A stretch of DNA of 64,000 nucleotides, from NCBI RefSeq assembly GCF_000427825.1, contig NZ_ATYT01000003.1, forward strand, positions 124,001 through 188,000, written 5' to 3'. This document shows positions 37,710 to 46,639 of the stretch, one piece after another. This DNA is from Thermocrispum municipale DSM 44069 (GTDB lineage Bacteria > Actinomycetota > Actinomycetes > Mycobacteriales > Pseudonocardiaceae). Each line of letters starts with the position of its first letter. Positions within the stretch are counted from its first letter, which is position 1. The notes beneath the pieces are model-generated. The model did no database searches. It saw only the letters and a list, made by a program, of their open reading frames with translations, and was not told where the DNA came from. The translations under genes and the position numbers were made by a program.

Positions 37710-40700
37710 GCCTCGTCCTCCAGGTCCCCCTCGACCTCGAGGTACACCTTCTGCAGCTGCGACAGCGTCTCCGGGTCGGGCTCCGCCCACAGGCCACGCT
37801 CGGCGGCCTCGTGCAGCCGCTCGACGATGCCGCGCAGGGCCCACGGGTTCGAGGTACGCAGGAACGCTTGGTTGGTCTCGTCCAGCACGTATGAACTGGC
37901 GAGCGACTCGTACATCCAGTCGTGGACGACCCCGGCGGTGGCGTCGAACCCGAACAGGTAGTCGACGGTGGCTGCGAGCTCGAATGCGCCCTTGTAGCCG
38001 TGGCGCTGCATCGCCCCGATCCAGCGGGGGTTGACCACGCGAGCCCGGAAGACCCGGTTCGTCTCCTCCTGCAGCGAGCGCGTCCGGACGGCGTCGGGGG
38101 AGGTCGAGTCGCCGACGTAGGCCTTCGGGTCGGAGCCGGTGAGCGCGCGCACGGTGGCCACCATGCCGCCGTGGTACTGGAAGTAGTCGTCGGAGTCCGC
38201 GATGTCGTGCTCAGCGCTGTCGACGTTCTTCGCAGCCACCTTGATCCGTCGGTACGCGGTGCGCATGTCCTCGGCCGCGGCGATTCCGTCCAGGCCTCGG
38301 CCGTATGCGAAACCGCCCCACGCGGTGTACACCTCGGCCAGGTCGTTGTCGTCGCGCCACGAGCCCGACTCGACCACCTGGAGGATGCCCGCACCGTAGG
38401 AGCCGGGCTTGGAGCCGAAGATGCGAGTCGTGGCCCGGCGCTCGTCCCCGTGCTCAGCCAGGTCGGCCCGGCTGTGGGCGCGGACGAAGTTCATCTCGTC
38501 CGGCTCGTCCAGGGCGGCGACCAGCTGCACCGCGTCGTCCAGCATCGACACCACGTGCGGGAAGGCGTCGCGGAAGAAGCCCGAGATGCGGACGGTGACG
38601 TCGATGCGCGGACGGCCGAGTTCGGCCAGGTCGATCACCTGCAGGTTGTTCACCCGGCGGGACATGTCGTCCCACTCGGGCCGTACACCGAGCAGCGCGA
38701 GCACCTCGGCCACGTCGTCACCGGAGGTGCGCATCGCGCTGGTGCCCCACACCGACAGGCCGACGGAGCTCGGGTACTCGCCGGTCTCGTCCAGGTAGCG
38801 CTGCACGAGGGACTCGGCCATCGCCTGACCGGTCTGCCAGGCCAGGCGCGAGGGGATGGCGCGGGGATCGACTGTGTAGAAGTTGCGGCCGGTCGGCAGC
38901 ACGTTGACCAGGCCGCGCAGCGGCGAGCCGGACGGGCCGGCGGGCACGTAGCCGCCCTCGAGGGCGTGCAGCAGCACGTCCATCTCATCGGTCGTGCTGG
39001 CCAGGCGCGGCACCACCTCGGTGGCGGCGAAGCTCAGCGCGGCCCGCACGTCGGCGTCCTCGTGGAGCTGGGGCACCACTGTGGGGTCCCAGTTCGCTGC
39101 GGCCAAGGCCTCCACGAGACCCCGTGCCTCGGCCTCGAAGGCGTCCACCTGCGCGGTCGAGGCGCCGTCGGAGAGGCCGAGTGCTGCTCGGAGCCCGGGG
39201 ACGGCGTTGCCGACCCCGCCCCAGACCTGCGAGGCGCGCAGCACCGCGAGGACCAGGTTCACCAGGGCCTCGTCGGAGGGTGCCTGACCCAGGACGTGGA
39301 GTCCGTCGCGGATCTGGACGTCCTTGATCTCGCACAACCAGCCGTCGACGTGCAGCAGGAAGTCGTCGAACTCCTCGTCGCCGGGGCGCTCGTCGAGACC
39401 GAGGTCCCGGTGCATCTCGGCGGCCTTCATCAGCTGCCAGATCTCCCCGCGGATCGCGGGCAGCTTGGCCGGGTCCATCGCGGCGATGTTGCCGTACTCG
39501 TCCAGCAGCTGCTCCAGGCGGGCGATGTCGCCGTACGTCTCGGCGCGCGCCATCGGCGGGATCAGGTGGTCGACGATGGTGGCGTGGGCGCGTCGCTTCG
39601 CCTGTGCGCCCTCGCCGGGGTCATTGACGAGGAACGGGTAGAAGAGGGGCAGGTTGCCCAGCACCGCGTCGGTGCCGCACTCGGCGGAGAGCGCCGCGTT
39701 CTTGCCCGGCAGCCACTCCAGGGAACCGTGCTTGCCGACGTGCACGACGGCGTGCGCGCCGAAGCCGCCGGACTCCGGGGACTCCTCCAACCAGCGGTAG
39801 GCCGCCATGTAGTGGTGGGTCGGGGCGAGGTCGGGGTCGTGGTAGATCGCCACGGGGTTCTCGCCGAAGCCGCGGGGCGGTTGGATCATGATGACCACGT
39901 TCCCGGCGACGAGCGTGGCGATCACGATCTCACCGGCGTCGTTGACGAAGAGGGAACCAGGAGCCTCCCCCCACGCCTCGGTCATGGAGTCGCGCAGGGC
40001 CTGCGGCAGGTGGGCGGTCCAGCGGCGGTAATGGTCGGCGTCGATGCGCACGTGCGCATCGGTGAGCTGTCCGGACGTCAGCCACTCCTCGTCCTGCCCA
40101 CCCGCGGCGATCATCGCGTGGATCAGGGCGTCACCCGCCTGTGTGTCGTCCTCGAGGTCGAGGCCTGGTACCGCGCCGGGGCCGCCCAGGTCGTACCCGG
40201 CGTCTCGGAGTCGTCGGAGCAGGCGGATCGTGGAGACCGGGGTGTCCAGTCCGACGGCGTTGCCGATACGGGAGTGCTTGGTCGGGTACGCCGACAGGAC
40301 GAGTGCGACCTTCTTCTCTGCGTTCGGGACGTGACGCAGTCGCGCGTGGTTGACCGCGATGGCGGCCACGCGGGCGCAACGCTCGGGGTCGGCGACGTAA
40401 CGGGGGAGACCTTCGTCATCGATCTCCTTGAAGGAGAACGGTGCGGTGATGATGCGCCCGTCGAACTCCGGAATGGCGATCTGGTTCGCGGAGTCGAGCG
40501 GCGTGACGCCGTCGTCGTTGGCTTCCCACTCCTCACGGCTGCTGGTCAGGCACAGTCCCTGGAGGACGGGGATGTCGAGGGCGGCGATGCGCTCGACGTC
40601 CCAGGTTTCGTCGTCGCCGCCGGCACTGACCGAGGCCGGGACGCTGCCGCCGGCGGCCAGGACGGTCACCACGACGGCATCGAGCTGGCCGAGAGCTTCG

Positions 40701-41314
40701 AAGAGCTCGTCGGGCGCACTGCGCAGCGAGCCGGCGAAGATGGGTACGCCCACGGCCTGACCGGTGGCGTCGACGGCGTCCGCCAGGGCGTGCGCGAAGG
40801 CGGTGTTCCCGCTGGCCTGGTGGGCGCGGTAGTAGAGGATGCCGACCTTCGGCAGTGAGGGGTCGGAGGGTGCGCCTCGCTCGGCGAAGCCCCATGACGG
40901 CACGACCGCCGGGGGCTCGAAGCCCTCACCGGTGAGCAGGACGGTGTCGGAGAGGAACGCGTGCATCTGGGCCAAGTTGGCCGGCCCGCCCTCGGCCAGG
41001 TAGCGGTGCGCCTCGGTCGCGACGCCGATCGGGACGGTGCTGAGCTCCATCAGCTCGGCGCTGGGCTGCTGCTCACCGCCGAGGACCACCAACGGTGTGC
41101 CGGCGGCGCGGACGGCCGCCAGTCCCTCCCACAGGTCATGGGGCGAGCCCAGATGACGTACGACGACGAGGTCGGCACCCGCGAGGACCGCATCCAGCTC
41201 GCTGCTCGTGCTGCGCGACGGGTTGGCGAGCGCGAAGCTCGAGCCGCTGGCCCGGGCCGAGAGCAGGTCGGTGTCGGACGTGGAGAGCAGGCAGATGTGT
41301 GCGGACGCGGCCAT
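37706..41314 (-). CDS. cobN: Cobaltochelatase large subunit (CobN), island A
   Basis: A 1,202-residue CobN/BchH-family chelatase subunit. The start MAASAHICLLSTSDTDLLSA is followed by segments such as VGILYYRAHQASGNTAFA, AYPTKHSRIGNAVGLDTPVS, NVVIMIQPPRGFGENPVAIYH, HVGKHGSLEWLPGKNAALS and PRIDVTVRISGFFRDAFPHV, all typical. It binds hydrogenobyrinic acid a,c-diamide and takes Co2+ with help from the AAA+/VWA protein. ATG 41,314 is preceded by ggaggagg. It leads the cobN-cobF-cobQ-cobK operon and is divergent from the phosphatase gene. Confidence 0.95.
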   Translation of the reverse strand: MAASAHICLLSTSDTDLLSARASGSSFALANPSRSTSSELDAVLAGADLVVVRHLGSPHDLWEGLAAVRAAGTPLVVLGGEQQPSAELMELSTVPIGVATEAHRYLAEGGPANLAQMHAFLSDTVLLTGEGFEPPAVVPSWGFAERGAPSDPSLPKVGILYYRAHQASGNTAFAHALADAVDATGQAVGVPIFAGSLRSAPDELFEALGQLDAVVVTVLAAGGSVPASVSAGGDDETWDVERIAALDIPVLQGLCLTSSREEWEANDDGVTPLDSANQIAIPEFDGRIITAPFSFKEIDDEGLPRYVADPERCARVAAIAVNHARLRHVPNAEKKVALVLSAYPTKHSRIGNAVGLDTPVSTIRLLRRLRDAGYDLGGPGAVPGLDLEDDTQAGDALIHAMIAAGGQDEEWLTSGQLTDAHVRIDADHYRRWTAHLPQALRDSMTEAWGEAPGSLFVNDAGEIVIATLVAGNVVIMIQPPRGFGENPVAIYHDPDLAPTHHYMAAYRWLEESPESGGFGAHAVVHVGKHGSLEWLPGKNAALSAECGTDAVLGNLPLFYPFLVNDPGEGAQAKRRAHATIVDHLIPPMARAETYGDIARLEQLLDEYGNIAAMDPAKLPAIRGEIWQLMKAAEMHRDLGLDERPGDEEFDDFLLHVDGWLCEIKDVQIRDGLHVLGQAPSDEALVNLVLAVLRASQVWGGVGNAVPGLRAALGLSDGASTAQVDAFEAEARGLVEALAAANWDPTVVPQLHEDADVRAALSFAATEVVPRLASTTDEMDVLLHALEGGYVPAGPSGSPLRGLVNVLPTGRNFYTVDPRAIPSRLAWQTGQAMAESLVQRYLDETGEYPSSVGLSVWGTSAMRTSGDDVAEVLALLGVRPEWDDMSRRVNNLQVIDLAELGRPRIDVTVRISGFFRDAFPHVVSMLDDAVQLVAALDEPDEMNFVRAHSRADLAEHGDERRATTRIFGSKPGSYGAGILQVVESGSWRDDNDLAEVYTAWGGFAYGRGLDGIAAAEDMRTAYRRIKVAAKNVDSAEHDIADSDDYFQYHGGMVATVRALTGSDPKAYVGDSTSPDAVRTRSLQEETNRVFRARVVNPRWIGAMQRHGYKGAFELAATVDYLFGFDATAGVVHDWMYESLASSYVLDETNQAFLRTSNPWALRGIVERLHEAAERGLWAEPDPETLSQLQKVYLEVEGDLEDEA

Positions 41315-41364
41315 GTGCCGGGTTCCTCCTCCGGGGTTCTCGCCCCGTGTAGCGGTCGGATTCA

Positions 41365-41460
41365 CCCACGGCCAGTGTCTGGCTTCGAGCACGCGTGCTC
41401 GATCACAGTGGCGGAACCGCCCCGGAGTCTCACCGGGTTCCTGCGCCGTGGATCTTCCGC
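41365..41460 (-). promoter_or_regulatory. Cobalamin riboswitch upstream of cobN (island A)
   Basis: On the minus strand: caggaacccggtgagactcc, gcggttccgccactgtgatc and gaagccagacactggcc appear in order. Downstream, ggggcgagaaccccgg can form a hairpin next to the ggaggagg ribosome binding site of cobN, a plausible translational switch. Confidence 0.88.
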
Positions 41461-41473
41461 AGCCTACGGGAGA

Positions 41474-42022
41474 ATGGCGCGCGTGAAGCAGCCGGTCTAC
41501 CTCCTGAGGCACGGAGAGTCGGAGTGGAACGCGCAAGGCGTTACACAGGGACAGACGCCACATCCGCGGCTCACAGGTGCTGGGCGTGCCCAGATGGTCG
41601 AGGCCGCTGATTTCCTCGCCCTATGTCTGACGTCCACAGACGCGGTGCGCGTGACCTCGAGCGACCTCACCCGGGCGGTCGAAGGGGGCGAGGTGGTGGC
41701 GGCCCGTCTGGGAGCCAGCCAACTTGTCGACGAACGTCTTCGGGAACGGCACTTCGGCCTCTTCCAGGGGACGAACCACCGACGCACGGTCTCCTGGACC
41801 GGACGGGCCTCGGCTGTCGCGCTCGCCCATGGTGGCGTGGAGCGCCGAGCTGAGGTCGTGCGCAGGACATTGGCTGCCCTTGCCGACCTCGACCCGGCGA
41901 TGACGCACGTCGTGGTGGCGCACGGTGAGCTGTTCCGTCTCCTGCCCGGGGGCTCCGCGGTGGGGGAGGTCGCCAACGGCCAGGTCCTCCTCTGGGACGG
42001 CCGATCCGTCCAGCGGCTGTGA
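41474..42022 (+). CDS. Histidine phosphatase (possible CobC-type alpha-ribazole phosphatase), island A
   Basis: A 182-residue phosphoglycerate mutase-like protein with the catalytic RHG motif (VYLLRHGESEWNAQGVTQGQ), SSDLTRAVEGGEVVAARL, RHFGLFQG and the second His in HVVVAHGELFRL. It is shorter than usual. In B12 clusters such proteins can dephosphorylate alpha-ribazole 5'-phosphate, but general phosphatase activity is equally possible. gggag precedes ATG 41,474. The gene lies beside cobN in both islands, which supports a link to the pathway. Confidence 0.75.
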   Translation: MARVKQPVYLLRHGESEWNAQGVTQGQTPHPRLTGAGRAQMVEAADFLALCLTSTDAVRVTSSDLTRAVEGGEVVAARLGASQLVDERLRERHFGLFQGTNHRRTVSWTGRASAVALAHGGVERRAEVVRRTLAALADLDPAMTHVVVAHGELFRLLPGGSAVGEVANGQVLLWDGRSVQRL

Positions 42023-42237
42023 CGTCGACGATCGGGGAGGGGCGTGTGACGGCCGTCGGGGGCTCGTCGCGCGCACCTCACGCGGACCATGAAAATCGGT
42101 CAGAACCGACCGACCTGCGGTACGGATTGGGTTCCAGATTCGGTGGCGAGTCGAGGGCCTGATCGAAAGGCTCCGAGAGTGCGTCGCTGCGGCGCTGCAA
42201 CCGCGGTTTGGGTGCCCTCGTAGGCAGCTGTCGACGG

Positions 42238-42409
42238 GAGGGCTCGGATTGGGCTCGCTTTGATTCGCAAAGGTCTGCGACCCCGCGCCGACGCCCACAA
42301 GGGTCGAGAACGACATCGCTGCAGGTCAGGTGCGGTTTCTGGGATACGAAGGCGTCCGATCGCAAATGATCGCGTTGACGCTCAGGGGGCCGAACCTGTT
42401 CCCGATGAC
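42238..42409 (+). repeat. 172-bp right-end block of island A
   Basis: Identical to 63,701-63,872 except for one base (a at 42,248, t at 63,711), with a constant offset of 21,463 bp. It contains a 30-bp imperfect dyad (gcgtc-cgatc-gcaaat-gatcg-cgtt-gacgc, 42,352-42,381) 16 bp before the attachment core, a hairpin-like ctttgattcgcaaag near 42,258, and ends exactly with the core. It has no gene. It is a strong candidate for recombinase arm-binding sequence or for the element's own half of the attachment site. Confidence 0.85.
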
Positions 42410-42479
42410 CGGTCACGTGGAGGTCGTCGCGCTCCTGGAGAAAGCGGGTTCTGACCTGCAGGGGAGCGACCTGACCTGA
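42366..42479 (+). pseudogene. Methyltransferase 3'-end segment at the island A/B junction
   Basis: An in-frame stretch of 37 codons starting at an ATG inside the right-end block of island A and running through the core into island B: LRGPNLFPMTGHVEVVALLE and a short tail ending at TGA 42,477-42,479. The part from FPMT onward is a complete alternative C-terminus for the TrmA/RlmD-type methyltransferase, including H-x-E. It would be joined to the full gene if island A were absent. It is not expected to be a gene of its own. Confidence 0.75.
42398..42409 (+). repeat. Internal attachment core between islands A and B
   Basis: Third copy of gttcccgatgac. It is followed by cggtcacgtggaggtc, which encodes the island B version of the methyltransferase tail. 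Confidence 0.75.
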
Positions 42480-42608
42480 CGGTCCCAACGCCCTCCGAAT
42501 GCACCTTGGAGCGCACCTCGGGCTCGCTTTGCGCGACACGCGGTGGTCGGGACCAGCTTGGTCACAGGCGCCAGTTCTCCCCGTCGTGGCGAGGTGCTAG
42601 TGTGCTCG

Positions 42609-42766
42609 GTGCCAGTCGTACTTCACTCGTGGAGTCAGGGAACCCGGTGAGATTCCGGGACTGACGCGCAGCGGTGAGGGTGACGGGCGAGGCAACACGC
42701 CACTGGAGCAGTGCTCTGGGAAGGTGCCTCGCGCCGGTTGATCCCGAGTCCGAAGACCTGCTGGCA
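42609..42766 (+). promoter_or_regulatory. Cobalamin riboswitch upstream of cobG (island B)
   Basis: Core ggtgagattccggg, ctgacgcgcagcggtgag and gtccgaagacctgctggc as in island A, with closing gccag/ctggc arms. A following hairpin (tggtgacaaccgtcgcca) lies before GTG 42,836. The 129 bp between the methyltransferase tail and this riboswitch hold no gene. Confidence 0.92.
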
Positions 42767-42835
42767 CTGGTGACAACCGTCGCCAGGTCGTACGTGGACT
42801 CCGCGACAGGGTCCCTGACCAGATAGGTCCTGGCA

Positions 42836-43681
42836 GTGTCAGCCTCCCGCACTCGCGCCGACCGGTGTCCTGGCGCCCTCCGACCATGGCAGGCGGCCGA
42901 CGGCCTCCTCGTCCGGCTTCGGCTGATCGGGGGCCGAGTTCCCTCGACAGCGCTGAGGTCGCTCGTCGAGGTTGCTGAGGAGTACGGCGACGGAAGCGTG
43001 CACACGACGTCGCGGGCGAACCTTCAGGTGCGTGCCTTTCCCGGCTCCGAAGGCCGGCTGTCGTCCGAGGCGCTCGCCGCCCTCGAGCGAACCGGCCTCC
43101 TGCCGACCAGGACCCACGAGCTGGCCCGCAATGTGATGGTGTCCCCGCAAACCGGCTTGGCCGGGGGCCGCGCCGACCTCCGGGCAGTCGCACGCGAGCT
43201 CGACGACCGGTTGTGCGCCGACCCGGATCTCGCGGCCCTGCCGGGACGGTTCTTGTTCGTGCTCGACGACGGACGCGGCGACCTTCTGGCTCGAAGCTGC
43301 GATCTCGGGCTGGCGGCACTCGACTCGACGCGGGTTCAGCTGCGGATCGGGACCGGGTGGGGGACGATCGTGCCGCTCGAGGAGGCGGCAGGGCGGATGG
43401 TCGATCTGACGCAGGAGTTCGTCGTACGCCGGGGCAACGGCCCGGACGCGGCCTGGCATGTATCCGAGCTGACGGAGCCCCTCGTCCCACCGAGCCCGCC
43501 CGACCCAGGCCTGCCCGACCCGGCGGAGCCGCTGCCATTCGGACTGGTGGCCGGCGGGCGTCATGTCGAGGTTTCCGAGACCGGTCTCGACCGCCAGGTC
43601 ATCGAAGACCTGACCGCAGCAGTCGATCACGTGGTCGTCACACCGTGGCGTGGCGTGCTCATTCCCGAGGAGAGCAGATGA
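42836..43681 (+). CDS. cobG: Short precorrin-3B synthase-like protein (CobG), island B
   Basis: A 281-residue protein, the same length as the island A copy: VHTTSRANLQVRAFPG, ARNVMVSPQTGLAGGRADLR, LPGRFLFVLDDGRGDLLARS and the C-terminal VVTPWRGVLIPEES. As in island A, no clustered cysteines for a [4Fe-4S] centre are present, so how it would catalyse the O2-dependent formation of precorrin-3B is unclear. First gene of cobG-cobH-cobIJ-cobM-bluB; its stop overlaps the cobH ATG. Confidence 0.75.
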   Translation: MSASRTRADRCPGALRPWQAADGLLVRLRLIGGRVPSTALRSLVEVAEEYGDGSVHTTSRANLQVRAFPGSEGRLSSEALAALERTGLLPTRTHELARNVMVSPQTGLAGGRADLRAVARELDDRLCADPDLAALPGRFLFVLDDGRGDLLARSCDLGLAALDSTRVQLRIGTGWGTIVPLEEAAGRMVDLTQEFVVRRGNGPDAAWHVSELTEPLVPPSPPDPGLPDPAEPLPFGLVAGGRHVEVSETGLDRQVIEDLTAAVDHVVVTPWRGVLIPEESR

Positions 43682-44343
43682 CCAACCTGCGCAGGCCACC
43701 GCGCCGTTACGAGTACGTCGACTCCGGACCCGCGATCTATGTCGACTCCTTCGCCACCATCCGGCGAGAGGCCGACCTGCGAGCGGTTCCGGCTGATGCC
43801 GAGAAGCTCGCGGTCCGCATGATCCACGGCAGCGGGCAGGTCGACCTCGCTGATGACCTGATCGTGCATCCGCTGATGGTGTCGACTGCCCGGGCCGCGC
43901 TGGAGTCGGGCGCGCCGATCCTGTGCGATGCAACCATGGTCGCGACCGGCGTCACCCGCAGTAGACTGCCGAAGGACAACGACGTCGTCTGCCTGCTCAA
44001 CGACCCGCGGGTGCCCGGGCTGGCCCGCGAGTGGCGCACCACCCGTACCGCCGCCGCCGTTTCGCTGTGGGAGCCGCGCCTGGACGGTGCCGTTGTAGCC
44101 ATCGGCAACGCTCCGACTGCACTGTTCCACCTGCTGGAGATGATTATCGACGGTGGCCCGCGACCTGCGGCGATCGTCGGCTGCCCGGTCGGCTTCATCG
44201 GCGCCGCCGAATCCAAGCAGGCTCTCGTGGACCTCCACGCCGAGCACGGCATCGACATCCCCTACGCCACGGTCCGCGGCCGTCGCGGGGGATCGGCGAT
44301 GACCTCCTCAGCACTCAACGCACTCGCCCAGGAGACAGAATGA
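43678..44343 (+). CDS. cobH: Precorrin-8X methylmutase (CobH), intact copy
   Basis: A 221-residue CobH. The N-terminus RRYEYVDSGPAIYVDSFATI and the active-site region AVRMIHGSGQVDLADD are intact, followed by CDATMVATGVTRSRLP and IVGCPVGFIGAAESKQAL. It migrates the C11 methyl to C12, producing hydrogenobyrinic acid. Since the island A copy is frameshifted in the sequence given, this may be the only functional one. Overlaps with cobG and cobIJ are 4 bp each. Confidence 0.95.
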   Translation: MTNLRRPPRRYEYVDSGPAIYVDSFATIRREADLRAVPADAEKLAVRMIHGSGQVDLADDLIVHPLMVSTARAALESGAPILCDATMVATGVTRSRLPKDNDVVCLLNDPRVPGLAREWRTTRTAAAVSLWEPRLDGAVVAIGNAPTALFHLLEMIIDGGPRPAAIVGCPVGFIGAAESKQALVDLHAEHGIDIPYATVRGRRGGSAMTSSALNALAQETE

Positions 44344-45869
44344 CCGGCCGTTTCACGGTCGTCGGCATCGGCCCCGGCGACCCGGAGCTCATGACGCTCA
44401 AGGCAGCTCGGATCATCGGCGCGTCCGACGTCGTCGCGTACCACGCGGGCGTGAAGAAGAAGTCCCACGCGCGCCGCATCGCCGACGGCGTCATTCCGGC
44501 CGACGCCATCGAGGAGGAGCTGCGCTATCCGGTCACCACCGGCACCACCGACCACCCCGGCGGGTATGTCGGGGCGATGGCCGAGTTCTACGAGTCCTGC
44601 GCGGTGCGGCTCTCGGCTCACCTCGACGAGGGTCGCGACGTGGTCCTGCTCTCGGAGGGCGACCCGCTCTTCTACGGCTCGTCGATGTACCTGCACGACC
44701 GGTTCAAGGAGATCTACCCGACCGAGGTGGTGCCGGGCGTGCCCGCGTTCGCGGCGGCGGCAGCGGCGATCTCTGGCAGCTCAGGCCCGCTGGTCCGACA
44801 GACGGATGTCCTGACCGTCCTCCCCGGAACGCTGCCCGAGCCGGAACTCGCGAGACGGCTGGCCGACACAGAGGCCGCGGTCATCATGAAGCTCGGCCGG
44901 ACGTTCCCGGCCGTGCGCTCCGCGCTGGCGCAGGCCGGGCGGCTCGAGGGCGCCTGGTACGTCGAGCGGGCGTCGCAGTCCGAGGAGCGTTGGCTGCCGG
45001 TCGCCGAGGTCGACCCGGACTCCGTGCCCTACTTCTCCCTGATCGTCGTCCCCGGCGACACCGCCAGCCGGCCGACCGCTGACCGGCTGCGCGCTCGCGA
45101 CGCGGAGCCGAGTGGATCCGCCGCGACGGACGACGAGCGGACCGCTGAGCTCCTGGTCGTCGGCCTCGGTCCCGGCCCCGACGACTGGCTCACGCCGGAG
45201 GTCTCGGCGGCGTTGGGCGAGGTCGACCACGTGGTCGGCTACGCCCCGTACGTGGCTCGCGTCCCGCAGCGTGCCGGACTGACCCGCCACGCGTCGGGCA
45301 ACACCGTCGAGGTCGACCGGGCTCGTGTCGCGCTCGACCTGGCCAAGGCGGGGGAGAGGGTCGCGGTCGTCTCGGGTGGCGACGCTGGCGTCTTCGGGAT
45401 GGCGGCAGCCGTCTTCGAGGCGGCCGAGGACCCGGCGTACGCGGGCGTGCCGATCCGGGTGCTGCCGGGGGTCAGCGCCGTGCAGGCGGTGGCCGCCCGT
45501 GCCGGTGCGCCCATCGGGGCGGACTTCGCCGTCGTCTCGCTCTCCGACAGGCTCAAGGCGTGGGAGGTCGTGGAACGGCGCCTCCGCGCCGTCGCCGACG
45601 CCGACCTCGTGCTAGCGATCTACAACCCGGCCTCCCGCTCCCGGACCGAGCAGATTGCCACCGCCCACCGTGTCCTGCTGGAGCATCGCAAGCCGGAGAC
45701 CGTCGTCATCGTCGGGCGCGACGTCGGGCGCGACGAGGAGTCGCTGACCGTCACGACGCTGGCCGACCTGGACCCGGAGACGATCGACATGAAGTGCCTG
45801 CTGATCGTGGGTGCCGAGAGCACGCGGGTGAGCCGCGCCGGCGTGTGGACGCCGAGGTACGTGCGGTGA
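44340..45869 (+). CDS. cobIJ: Fused precorrin-2 C20- and precorrin-3B C17-methyltransferase (CobIJ), island B
   Basis: A 509-residue fusion, the same length as in island A. CobI half: VVGIGPGDPELMTLKAARII and LLSEGDPLFYGSSMYLHDRF. CobJ half: LLVVGLGPGPDDWLTPEV, VVSGGDAGVFGMAAAVFEA and LPGVSAVQAVAARAGAP. The linker between halves (about residues 240-265) is the most diverged part. The start overlaps cobH and the stop overlaps cobM. Confidence 0.95.
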   Translation: MTGRFTVVGIGPGDPELMTLKAARIIGASDVVAYHAGVKKKSHARRIADGVIPADAIEEELRYPVTTGTTDHPGGYVGAMAEFYESCAVRLSAHLDEGRDVVLLSEGDPLFYGSSMYLHDRFKEIYPTEVVPGVPAFAAAAAAISGSSGPLVRQTDVLTVLPGTLPEPELARRLADTEAAVIMKLGRTFPAVRSALAQAGRLEGAWYVERASQSEERWLPVAEVDPDSVPYFSLIVVPGDTASRPTADRLRARDAEPSGSAATDDERTAELLVVGLGPGPDDWLTPEVSAALGEVDHVVGYAPYVARVPQRAGLTRHASGNTVEVDRARVALDLAKAGERVAVVSGGDAGVFGMAAAVFEAAEDPAYAGVPIRVLPGVSAVQAVAARAGAPIGADFAVVSLSDRLKAWEVVERRLRAVADADLVLAIYNPASRSRTEQIATAHRVLLEHRKPETVVIVGRDVGRDEESLTVTTLADLDPETIDMKCLLIVGAESTRVSRAGVWTPRYVR

Positions 45870-46639
45870 GTGCTGCCGTCCACTTCGTCGGCGCCGGTCC
45901 GGGCGCGGCCGACCTGCTGACCGTGCGCGCGACGCACCTGCTGGCGCAGGCGGACCTGGTGCTCTATCCCGGCACCTACCTCGATCCCGACGTGCTCGCC
46001 CACGTCGGCCCGAGCGCAGAGCTCGTCGACACCCAGGACCTCGACCTCGACACGATGGTCGCGCGGATGGTCGGCGCAGCTGGCGCGGGGCAGACGGTGG
46101 TGCGGCTGACGTCCGGCGACCCGTCTCTCTATTCCGCGCTGCACGAGCAGACCCGCCGGCTCGATGCTGCCGGGGTTGCCTGGTCGGTGACGCCCGGGGT
46201 GCCCGCCTATGCTGCCGCTGCTGCGCTGGTCGGGAGCGAGCTGACGGTGCCGCTGGTGGCGCAGTCGGTGGTGCTGACCCGCACCCAGGCCCGCTCTACC
46301 GCGATGCCGGAGTCCGAGTCGCTGGCGGCGTTCGCTGCGACCCGCTCGACGCTCGTGCTGCATCTGGCGATCACGCGGGTGCGCGAGCTGATGGCCGAGA
46401 TCGAGCCGGAGTACGGCGGGGACTGCCCGGTGGCCGTCGTCTACCGAGCGAGCCAGCCCGGGGAGCAGGTGCTGCGTGGCACGGTGGCGACCATCTCGGA
46501 GGTGGTGGAGGCGGCAGGGCTGCGCCAGGCGGCCGTGATCCTGGTCGGCTGGGCGCTGGCCCGCGAGGGCGGCGAGTCCTATCTCTACGACGCGGCCCGC
46601 GACCGGAGCTCGAAGCGACGCGGTGATCGGGGGCTCTGA
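45866..46639 (+). CDS. cobM: Precorrin-4 C11-methyltransferase (CobM), island B
   Basis: A 257-residue methyltransferase: VHFVGAGPGAADLLTVRATH, LTSGDPSLYSALHEQTRRL, TPGVPAYAAAAALVGSELTV. GTG 45,866 overlaps the cobIJ stop. Unlike in island A, it is followed without a gap by bluB (TGATG overlap). Confidence 0.94.
   Translation: MSAAVHFVGAGPGAADLLTVRATHLLAQADLVLYPGTYLDPDVLAHVGPSAELVDTQDLDLDTMVARMVGAAGAGQTVVRLTSGDPSLYSALHEQTRRLDAAGVAWSVTPGVPAYAAAAALVGSELTVPLVAQSVVLTRTQARSTAMPESESLAAFAATRSTLVLHLAITRVRELMAEIEPEYGGDCPVAVVYRASQPGEQVLRGTVATISEVVEAAGLRQAAVILVGWALAREGGESYLYDAARDRSSKRRGDRGL

Larger units (their letters stand above)
16975..42409 (+). mobile_element. Island A: cobalamin cluster integrated in the RNA methyltransferase 3' end
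   Basis: A 25.4-kb segment bounded by the 12-bp direct repeat gttcccgatgac (16,975 and 42,398). Its left end supplies a new in-frame 3' end for the methyltransferase; its right end is a 172-bp block shared with island B. Cargo is a cobalamin biosynthesis and cobalt/corrin transport cluster with five B12 riboswitches. No integrase, transposase, relaxase or replication gene was found, so mobility would have to be supplied in trans. The limits follow from the repeats; mobility itself is inferred. Confidence 0.7.

Noticed and set aside
42366-42479. Independent small gene at the island junction
   Set aside because: The ATG lies in the repeated block and the rest is the methyltransferase tail; no ribosome binding site of note precedes it.
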